Assembly: GCF_008039615.1 (NCBI RefSeq)
Contig: NZ_VDUZ01000010.1
Location: forward strand, 124,001 to 188,000
Reading direction: 5' to 3'
Origin: Vineibacter terrae
GTDB taxonomy: Bacteria > Pseudomonadota > Alphaproteobacteria > Reyranellales > Reyranellaceae
DNA: 64,000 nucleotides
Shown here: piece after piece, positions 58,330 to 64,000 of the stretch
Layout: each line of letters begins with the position of its first letter
How positions within the stretch are numbered: position 1 is the first letter of the stretch
Notes under the pieces: model-generated
The model's database searches: none
The model's input: the letters and a program-made list of their open reading frames with translations, nothing else
Told to the model about the DNA's origin: nothing
Made by a program: the position numbers and the translations under genes

Positions 58330-59058
58330 GTGGATCTGGTTCTTGTCCTTGGCCTCGGCCTCCTGGCGGGCACGATCGCCGGCGTTGTCGGCACCGGCTC
58401 CTCGATCATCCTGATCCCGGCGCTGGTCCTGCAATACGGTCCGCAGCAGGCCATCCCCATCATGGCCGTCGCCGCCTTGATGGCCAACATCTCGCGCGTG
58501 CTGGTGTGGTGGCGCGAGATCGACTGGGCGGCCTGCGCGGCGTACGCGCTGACGGGCGCGCCGGCCGCGGTGCTGGGCGCGCGCACGCTGCTGGTGCTGC
58601 CGGCGGACATCGTGGATGGCGTGCTGGGCGCGTTCTTCCTGGTGATGATACCGGTTCGGCGGTGGGCCGACCGCAAGGCGCTGCGGCTCAACCGCTGGCA
58701 TCTCGCCGTGGCCGGCGCGGTGATCGGCTACCTGACGGGCATCGTCGCCTCGACCGGCCCGCTGAGTGTTCCTGTCTTTCTCGGCTACGGCCTGGTGAAA
58801 GGTGCGTTCCTGGCCACGGAGGCCGCCGGCTCGCTTGCCATCTTCGCCAGCAAGACGGTGGCGTTCCAGCAGTTCGGCGCCTTGCCGCTCGACGCCGTGC
58901 TGAAGGGCCTCGTCATCGGCACGAGCCTGATGATCGGCGCGCTCATCGCCAAGCAGATTGTCACCCGGCTGGACGCGCGGCACTTCCGCATCCTGATGGA
59001 CGCCGTGATGCTGTTCTCCGGCCTGTCCCTGATCTGGATGGCCGTGACCCGACACTGA
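58330..59058 (+). CDS. TauE/SafE-type sulfite or organo-anion exporter permease
   Basis: A 242-residue inner-membrane protein with about eight hydrophobic segments. It opens with VDLVLVLGLGLLAGTIAGVVGTGSSI, the TauE/SafE motif region, and contains a second repeat (ATEAAGSLAIFASKTVAFQQF) with the pseudo-symmetric pattern. Members export sulfite, sulfoacetate or related anions and some have broader roles. GTG 58330 is preferred because GGGAGGGA precedes it; the frame is open earlier. The earlier start (58246) would add a non-hydrophobic Cys-rich lead. It lies in the same direction as the AraC and ABM genes. Confidence 0.82.
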   Translation: MDLVLVLGLGLLAGTIAGVVGTGSSIILIPALVLQYGPQQAIPIMAVAALMANISRVLVWWREIDWAACAAYALTGAPAAVLGARTLLVLPADIVDGVLGAFFLVMIPVRRWADRKALRLNRWHLAVAGAVIGYLTGIVASTGPLSVPVFLGYGLVKGAFLATEAAGSLAIFASKTVAFQQFGALPLDAVLKGLVIGTSLMIGALIAKQIVTRLDARHFRILMDAVMLFSGLSLIWMAVTRH

Positions 59059-59140
59059 CAAGCGAAGCGCCGCGGCGCGGGTGATGACGCACGGCGCGTG
59101 ATGTGCCAATGCTGTGTCCTGAAACCGGAGGGGGAAACAC

Positions 59141-59434
59141 ATGGCGTGCTACGTTCTGCTCGAGCTGACCGCGAAGCCGGGCACGGGGGCAGCGGTTCTT
59201 GAGGATCTCCGCGAGGCGTTGCCGGAAACCCGCAACAAGGAGGGCTGCCTCAACGTCGACGTGACCGCCAACGATGACAATCCCGACAACATCCTGCTCG
59301 TGATGCGCTGGGCCTCGCGCCGGCACTACGAGACCTATCGCGCCTGGCGCGATGCCAGCGGCGTCGTCGCCAGCTTCGCCGAGAAGACGGTGGGCGGCCT
59401 GTCGACCCGCTTCTTCAATCCGACGGACGTGTAG
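59141..59434 (+). CDS. Small ABM domain protein (putative quinol monooxygenase)
   Basis: A 97-residue antibiotic biosynthesis monooxygenase-type protein. MACYVLLELTAKPGTGAAVL is the first strand-helix unit, NKEGCLNVDVTAND the second half, with LLVMRWASRRHYETYRAWR the second strand and helix and SFAEKTVGG the third helix. It ends close to the start of a flavin-dependent aromatic hydroxylase gene (12-base gap). YgiN-like proteins oxidise catechols and quinols or bind reactive products; a partner role for the hydroxylase is plausible. GGAGGGGG lies six bases before the ATG, a strong ribosome binding site. Confidence 0.82.
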   Translation: MACYVLLELTAKPGTGAAVLEDLREALPETRNKEGCLNVDVTANDDNPDNILLVMRWASRRHYETYRAWRDASGVVASFAEKTVGGLSTRFFNPTDV

Positions 59435-59446
59435 CCTCCGTCGTCC

Positions 59447-60934
59447 GTGAGCGAGCAACGCGCACGACCGGACGTGTTCGACGTCGCGATCATCGGGTTC
59501 GGGCCGGTCGGGGCGACGCTGGCCAACCTGCTGGCCGATTGCGGGCTCTCCATCCTGGTGCTGGAACGGGAAGCCGGCATCTACCCGCTGCCCCGGGCGG
59601 TGCACTTCGACGACGAGGTGATGCGGGTCTTCCAGACCCTCGGGCTGGCCGACCCGATGCTGCCGCACACCCATGTCTCGCCGGGGATGCGCTTCGTCGA
59701 CGCGCAGGGGAGGCTGGTGCTCGACTGGTCGCGCTCCCCTGATGTCGGTCCGCTGGGCTGGAACGTCAGCTATCGCTTCCATCAGCCTAATCTCGAGCGT
59801 GTCCTGCGTGACGCCGCCGGCGGAAGGGCCAATATCGACGTGCGGCTGCGGGCCGAAGCGGTCGCGCTCGATCAGGATGGCGAGGGCGTCACGGTCGGCT
59901 TCGAGGATCTGCGGTGCGGCGCGCCGCGCTCGGCACGCGCGCGCTACGTCGTCGGCTGTGATGGCGCGCGGTCGCTGGTGCGGCGCCTGATCGGATCGGC
60001 CCAGGATGATCTCGGCTTCCACGAGCCCTGGCTGGTGGTCGACGCGATCCTGGAGCGCGACCTGCCGTCGCTGGGCGATCACAGCGTGCAGTATTGCGAT
60101 CCGGTGCGGCCGGCGACCTATGTGCGTGGCGTCGGCCGTCGGCGCCGCTGGGAGATCGCGCTGCTGCCGACCGAGGATCCGCTCGAGATGACGGCGCCGG
60201 ACAAGGTGTGGAGGCTGCTCGAGCGCTTCATCGCGCGCGCCGACGCCAGGCTCGAGCGCGCCGCCTGCTATACATTCCATTCGGTGATCGCGGCGCGATG
60301 GCGCGATCGTCGCCTGCTTGTCGCCGGTGACGCGGCGCACCAGACGCCGCCCTTCCTGGGGCAGGGGATGTGCGCCGGGATCAGGGACGTGGCCAACCTC
60401 GCCTGGAAGCTTGCGCGGGTCGTCCGCCGTGAGGCGGCCGACAGCCTCCTCGATTCCTATCAGGGCGAACGCGCGCCGCATGTGCGCGCCTATATCGAGC
60501 TTGCTGTCAGGCTGGGCGGACTCATCAACACCCGCGCGGCGGAAGCCGCTGTGCCGGGCGGGCTGTCACGCCGCGAGCCGGCGCGCATGGAGACGATCAA
60601 GCCGCTGCTCGGCGCCGGCCTCGGGGCAGGTATACAGGACCTCGTCGGCCAAGTGGCGCCGCAGCCGATCCTCGCCGACGGCACGCGGCTGGACGATCAT
60701 GTCGGCTACCGCTTCGCGGCCTTGCTCGATCCGTCGTTCCACGCGTCGCTGCCCGATGCGCTGCTGGCACGATTGCAGGAGAAGGATGTCGCCGTCGTCA
60801 CTGACCCAGCGCCTGCATTGCAGGCCTGGCTCGCCACTCACGCTGTCCATGCGGTGGTGGTGCGGCCGGACCGCTATGTGCTGGGCGCGGCACGCTCCGT
60901 CGCCGACATGGCCGCGCTCGTCGCAGCCGTTTGA
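59447..60934 (+). CDS. FAD-dependent aromatic hydroxylase (MhpA-like)
   Basis: 495 residues of the class A flavoprotein hydroxylase family. GFGPVG (17-22) binds FAD; VVGCDGARS (~168) is the DG motif binding FAD and NADPH; GDAAHQTPPFLGQGMCAGIRD (~296-316) is the GD motif of the flavin. The C-terminal thioredoxin-like domain (~385-495) without Cys matches MhpA-type hydroxylases of 3-hydroxyphenylpropionate or similar phenols. It uses GTG at 59447. It follows the ABM gene by 12 bases, so both probably share a transcript. The native substrate is unknown. Confidence 0.88.
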   Translation: MSEQRARPDVFDVAIIGFGPVGATLANLLADCGLSILVLEREAGIYPLPRAVHFDDEVMRVFQTLGLADPMLPHTHVSPGMRFVDAQGRLVLDWSRSPDVGPLGWNVSYRFHQPNLERVLRDAAGGRANIDVRLRAEAVALDQDGEGVTVGFEDLRCGAPRSARARYVVGCDGARSLVRRLIGSAQDDLGFHEPWLVVDAILERDLPSLGDHSVQYCDPVRPATYVRGVGRRRRWEIALLPTEDPLEMTAPDKVWRLLERFIARADARLERAACYTFHSVIAARWRDRRLLVAGDAAHQTPPFLGQGMCAGIRDVANLAWKLARVVRREAADSLLDSYQGERAPHVRAYIELAVRLGGLINTRAAEAAVPGGLSRREPARMETIKPLLGAGLGAGIQDLVGQVAPQPILADGTRLDDHVGYRFAALLDPSFHASLPDALLARLQEKDVAVVTDPAPALQAWLATHAVHAVVVRPDRYVLGAARSVADMAALVAAV

Positions 60935-61143
60935 CCCTGGTCCAACGGCGGGTGGCGGCAGTTATTGATCTCTAATGGAGAATTTCAAACAGCGCCGACC
61001 AACTTCGCTCCAGGATCCGGCAACCACCGCTGGTCAGTCCGGCCCGGGCTTGCAGCGCGTACCTGCCGCACCGCCACGCGCGGCCAGCTCCGGTCGCCGC
61101 CCATATATATGGACGGCGAGACCCCAGATGCAGGAGTCTCTTG
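60935..61143. other. Gene-free stretch before the protease operon end
   Basis: No gene, repeat or RNA was recognised in these ~210 bases. Short open frames here (for example 60975-61286) lack a convincing protein character and would overlap the small gene at 61151-61414 on the other strand. The GC level falls here relative to the region to the left. Confidence 0.4.
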
Positions 61144-61165
61144 CCCTTGGTTACTTAACCAAGGG
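61144..61165 (-). terminator. Hairpin overlapping the stop of the small protein gene
   Basis: Perfect inverted repeat CCCTTGGTT-ACTT-AACCAAGGG with a 9-base stem. On the minus strand it includes the TAA stop (61151-61153) and the last codons of the small gene, so it can serve as the terminator of the S8-peptidase operon. No T tract follows. Confidence 0.55.
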
Positions 61166-61414
61166 TATGCGCCGTGAGATCGAGACTGACTCGACAGCGG
61201 GATCCGCCTCTAGAGCCTTCAACTCGGCAGCTTCGATTTCCGCGGAAAACATTTGCGATCCAATCTCGGACCGCGGCGTGACGTAGTCCGGGCGCTTGCC
61301 GCTGTCCCGCAACTTGACCAACACGAGAAAACGCTGGTTGTCGTCAATCCGGCCCGCTTGCGCAGAGGCCGGCAGAGACTCCAATTTCTTGAGCGATTTG
61401 AAGTCGATAGCCAT
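61151..61414 (-). CDS. Small protein resembling an S8-peptidase propeptide (I9-like), stand-alone
   Basis: An 87-residue protein with no signal peptide. Starting MAIDFKSLKKLES, it contains RFLVLVKLRD, then ALEADPAVESVSISRRIP. These segments line up with residues ~132-200 of the subtilase upstream: EIAVIARVKS, PDVVPGSTLG and AVRTDPVVLSLKASQPV. Inhibitor I9-like propeptides fold subtilisins and inhibit them; a separately encoded copy would act in trans. An in-frame ATG at 61444 would add ten residues. It lies 83 bases after the protease stop on the same strand. Family assignment is my own alignment, not a database hit. Confidence 0.6.
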   Translation of the reverse strand: MAIDFKSLKKLESLPASAQAGRIDDNQRFLVLVKLRDSGKRPDYVTPRSEIGSQMFSAEIEAAELKALEADPAVESVSISRRIPLVK

Positions 61415-61497
61415 CGGGCATCTTTCAAGCTTCTCGCTAAACATATGGTCTCATGCCAACGCGTTCAAGAACCGAGCGTTCCCACGTCCTTGCATCG

Positions 61498-63543
61498 TCA
61501 GGGGATTGAAGACCCATTCGCCCGGCCGGACCCGTAGCGACTATTCCAGTCGCCCGCTGCCATCGCTGGCGGATTGATCGCAGCGTGCGCCAACAGCTTC
61601 TGTCGCAGCGCGCCACTCGACAACGATTGTCCCTTGCGACTCGCTTCAGCGAGCACAAGGGCGATCAAGCCTGTCACCGCCGGAGCCGCCATGCTCGTGC
61701 CGGACTTGCGTACAACGCCATCGAGGGTGCCGGACTTGGCCGCGACCACCGCATGCCCTGGCGCGGATACTTCCGGCTTGTTGCGGCCGTCTCGGGTAGG
61801 CCCGGAGCTCGAAAAATTGGACAGCGGCAAAGCGCTTTTGTGCGCGTCGTAGGATCCGACGACCACCGTCTCGTACCCTGTCGATATCGACCCGAGTGTG
61901 TGCGTCGGCACGGGATTGGCGAAGCTGGCCTGCGCGCGATCGTTGCGCTCGATCCAGGCGTGATAGTCGACCGCCTCGTCGTCGAGGGAGCGCACCCTCA
62001 CCGTGAAATCATCGCCGGACAGGCCTTCGGCAAGCCAAATGCCAATGACGTTGTCATGATTGTTGGAATCATCGAGCCGGCTGCTGATGAAGAGAGCGAT
62101 CTGGTCGTTCGCCCCGATGGGCAGATTGTCTCCCGGCTGCACAGGTCCGAAGGTGGTGCCGTCGGGCGTCACGAGGGAGACCTCCAGCCGACGATTCCCA
62201 GGATACCACATCTCAAACTCGCTGCCGCCTCCCTGGCTCTGCCTGATGACGATGTCGTGCGTGCCGCTCCTGGGTACCTTGCCACTGGTGTGGATATCGT
62301 CGAGCTGCGAATTGCTGGCAGCGATGACAACGGCGCGATTGTCCTTCTCTCTTGCCAGAGCATCGAGGCCTTGTTCGACGAGCGACGTGCCGTCATGCGG
62401 TCCGCCGTTCGTGCCCAGGCTCAGGTTGCAGACGCACGGCCGGTCGCCTGCCTCGTTGAAAATGAAGCGCACGGCCTCCAGCAGCTGCACCGAATCGCCG
62501 AATGCCTGGTTGAGCGTTTTGGGACCAGTCCACGCAATGTCGCTGGTGGCCGCCTCTACGAAGATGATATCTGCCTCGTGCGCTACGCCCGGCTGGCCAG
62601 ACCCGTTTCCGTTGCCCGCGGCGATGTCGGTCACGTGCGTGCCATGCGTCCCGGAAGGATCATGCGGCGGCCCATATCCCAACCCCTGGTAGGGGTTGGA
62701 CGTTTTCAACGCCGCGTCGATGTCGGGCTTGTCGTAGCGACGGCCGTAGCCGAACGGGCTGGACGGCAAGGCGGGCGCACCCTGGTTCCAAATCGTCAGG
62801 ATGCGCGAGCTGCCGTCGACCTTGCGGAAATTCCGGTGCATGAAGTCGCAGCCGAAGTCAACGATTCCAACCACGACGCCACGGGCTCCGTCGGGCCTGA
62901 CCTGAGGTGGCAGCGGCGCGACCTGCATGGCCTGCACCGTCGCGGCGAGCGCCTGATGAACAGGCTGTGAAGCCTTGAGGCTCAGCACGACGGGATCGGT
63001 CCGGACCGCTTCGGCGCGGCGCACCGGCAGGCGCCCGGTGACGATCCAGCTTCCGTCAGGCGTCTTGCCGAGCGTGCTGCCCGGGACGACGTCCGGCAAT
63101 GCTTCCCACTCACTCACCGACTTCACCCGTGCAATCACCGCGATCTCGTCGCCAGAAGTAGAGGCGAGCGCCAGACCCGGCTTGCCGCTCTTGGCATTGG
63201 CTACTGCAAGTTGCAGGCGCGGGTCCATGGCAGTCGACACCTTCCATGGCATCGGCTTCAGGCTTTCGCCCGTCGTCAAGGTCTCGATCGCCGACAGGCG
63301 GGTACCAAGCCTGTCCGATGACGGCGGCGAAACAAGCGCAAATGCCGCGGCTGGCATCGTCGGGGTGTTCGCCAACTTCGCCGCGAGGGCCAGCCACGTG
63401 CTTGCGGTGGGGCTTGAGAGGACATCCGACCAGAACGAAGTGATGGACGCTCCGGCCGGTGCCTCCGGGGTGCCTTCCCGTGAGCCGGGCGTTCGTGTGC
63501 GCCGCGCCGCGCTTTTCACTGTCGACTTCTTCTTCGCGGCCAA
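61498..63543 (-). CDS. S8 family serine peptidase (subtilase, cytoplasmic, CspABC-like architecture)
   Basis: 681 residues starting at TTG 63543 with GGAGG upstream. Residues 1-100 are a basic, low-complexity N-terminus and helices; ~130-200 look like an I9-type prodomain; the catalytic domain has Asp229 (VGIVDFG), His303 (HGTHV), oxyanion Asn411 (IAASNS) and Ser617 (SGTSMAAP). Between Asn and Ser there is a ~130-residue insertion (430-560) with beta-rich sequence (FEMWYPGNRRLEVSLVTPDG), as in CspABC-like subtilases. No signal peptide is present, so it probably works in the cytoplasm. GC content is lower than in neighbouring genes. Substrate unknown. Confidence 0.87.
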   Translation of the reverse strand: MAAKKKSTVKSAARRTRTPGSREGTPEAPAGASITSFWSDVLSSPTASTWLALAAKLANTPTMPAAAFALVSPPSSDRLGTRLSAIETLTTGESLKPMPWKVSTAMDPRLQLAVANAKSGKPGLALASTSGDEIAVIARVKSVSEWEALPDVVPGSTLGKTPDGSWIVTGRLPVRRAEAVRTDPVVLSLKASQPVHQALAATVQAMQVAPLPPQVRPDGARGVVVGIVDFGCDFMHRNFRKVDGSSRILTIWNQGAPALPSSPFGYGRRYDKPDIDAALKTSNPYQGLGYGPPHDPSGTHGTHVTDIAAGNGNGSGQPGVAHEADIIFVEAATSDIAWTGPKTLNQAFGDSVQLLEAVRFIFNEAGDRPCVCNLSLGTNGGPHDGTSLVEQGLDALAREKDNRAVVIAASNSQLDDIHTSGKVPRSGTHDIVIRQSQGGGSEFEMWYPGNRRLEVSLVTPDGTTFGPVQPGDNLPIGANDQIALFISSRLDDSNNHDNVIGIWLAEGLSGDDFTVRVRSLDDEAVDYHAWIERNDRAQASFANPVPTHTLGSISTGYETVVVGSYDAHKSALPLSNFSSSGPTRDGRNKPEVSAPGHAVVAAKSGTLDGVVRKSGTSMAAPAVTGLIALVLAEASRKGQSLSSGALRQKLLAHAAINPPAMAAGDWNSRYGSGRANGSSIP

Positions 63544-63566
63544 TTCGTCCTCCTGTCGCGCGGTGC

Positions 63567-64000
63567 CTAGCGTCTCGGGGGCCTCGGCTCGATCACCGAC
63601 GCCACGTCGATTGCTGCTGCATGGGCGTGGGCTGCCCGCCGCTTGCAGCCCGAGAGTGGGGGATAGTTTGCCGCGCCGAGTCGCGTCGCAACGCCCGTCA
63701 GCTTCATGGTGATGAAATCCGCGATCTGGGCGCCGTACTGGATCGGCTTGCCGTTGATCTTGATGTCGCTCACGGCGAAACCGTGCTCGGCCGGCACCTC
63801 GTAGACGGCGCGCACGGGCTTTTGCGCAGTGCCGCGCGTGATTTTCCAGTAAGATGCCGGGTCGGAGTTGTCCGGGGTGACCCAGCCGGTCGTGCTGAGG
63901 CCGGCGAAATAGATTCCGACCGGATTGGCCAGCGTGATATCCGCGTTGGCCCTGGCCAGAGCGTTCACCTCAGCGCCGATCGCGGGATCACTGTGGCGCT
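63567..64000 (-). CDS. Unassigned protein, C-terminal 144 codons only (first gene of protease operon in view)
   Basis: The frame is open from the right edge (HSDPAIGAEVNALARAN...) to the stop at 63567, so only the C-terminal part is seen. It reads as a soluble alpha/beta protein (YFAGLSTTGW, YWKITRGTAQKPVRAVYEVP, then QIADFITMKLTG) with a basic Arg/Ala/His tail (CKRRAAHAHAAAIDVASV...PRPPRR). I do not recognise a family. It ends 23 bases before the S8 peptidase start and is on the same strand, so it is probably cotranscribed and could be a substrate or partner of the protease. Confidence 0.6.
   Translation of the reverse strand, partial: RHSDPAIGAEVNALARANADITLANPVGIYFAGLSTTGWVTPDNSDPASYWKITRGTAQKPVRAVYEVPAEHGFAVSDIKINGKPIQYGAQIADFITMKLTGVATRLGAANYPPLSGCKRRAAHAHAAAIDVASVIEPRPPRR

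Noticed and set aside
60975-61286. A 103-codon frame on the plus strand
   Set aside because: No recognisable features, and it overlaps the better supported small gene on the minus strand.

Overview
The window is GC-rich (about two thirds GC by eye) and densely coded. It looks like the chromosome of a free-living alphaproteobacterium, probably of the Rhodospirillales/Reyranella type. Reasons: the rpiB-glyA-nrdR block, a complete liv branched-chain amino acid ABC operon with a small DUF6867-like membrane protein, many acyl-CoA, SDR and glutathione transferase genes, and many dispersed palindromic repeats. The lineage is inferred from gene content only. I see no rRNA or tRNA gene, CRISPR array or insertion sequence.

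Layout. 1-2 kb: the start of a BKACE-type gene, a divergent AraC regulator and a PRC-barrel protein. 2.0-2.6 kb: tandem palindromic repeats. 2.6-7.8 kb: a surface-polysaccharide block (sugar nucleotidyltransferase, SDR, 3,5-epimerase, flippase, glycosyltransferase). 8-24 kb: metabolic genes (COG4091 oxidoreductase, SDR, Cys/Met PLP enzyme, glutamine amidotransferase, EamA transporter, YibQ-like protein, hemolysin III, amidase, acyl-CoA ligase, HpcH-type aldolase, metallo-hydrolase, acyl-CoA dehydrogenase, GST). 24.2-25.8 kb: a LysR regulator divergent from a decayed cysJ-like flavodoxin gene. 26.1-29.1 kb: an apparent nitric-oxide-response unit (DUF1971 cupin, orphan cytochrome oxidase subunit I, group III truncated haemoglobin, NsrR-like regulator). 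29-39.8 kb: ADH, MaoC, SDR, ABM, CorA, GST, a GIY-YIG nuclease set among repeats, two unassigned proteins, an AraC regulator and glutaryl-CoA dehydrogenase. 40-45.8 kb: the liv operon. 46-48.3 kb: rpiB-glyA-nrdR. 48.7-53 kb: cysJ-cysI-peroxiredoxin. 53.2-60.9 kb: methyltransferase, LysR, Baeyer-Villiger-type monooxygenase, AraC, TauE permease, small ABM protein and a flavin hydroxylase. 61-64 kb: a lower-GC accessory operon with a cytoplasmic subtilase and a small protein resembling its propeptide.

The most notable points are these. (1) A three-gene operon, TrHb3-coxI-DUF1971, has two 23-bp dyads upstream that resemble a dyad in front of the adjacent NsrR-like regulator gene; the coxI has an Asn at a position that is a Mg-ligand Asp in classical enzymes. 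(2) The intact cysJI operon and a decayed cysJ copy 23 kb away share an ATTG-N11-CAAT LysR-type operator. (3) The S8 protease is followed by a stand-alone protein that aligns with its own prodomain region. (4) A GIY-YIG nuclease gene lies between copies of the commonest palindromic repeat, and its last codons and stop are made of that repeat.
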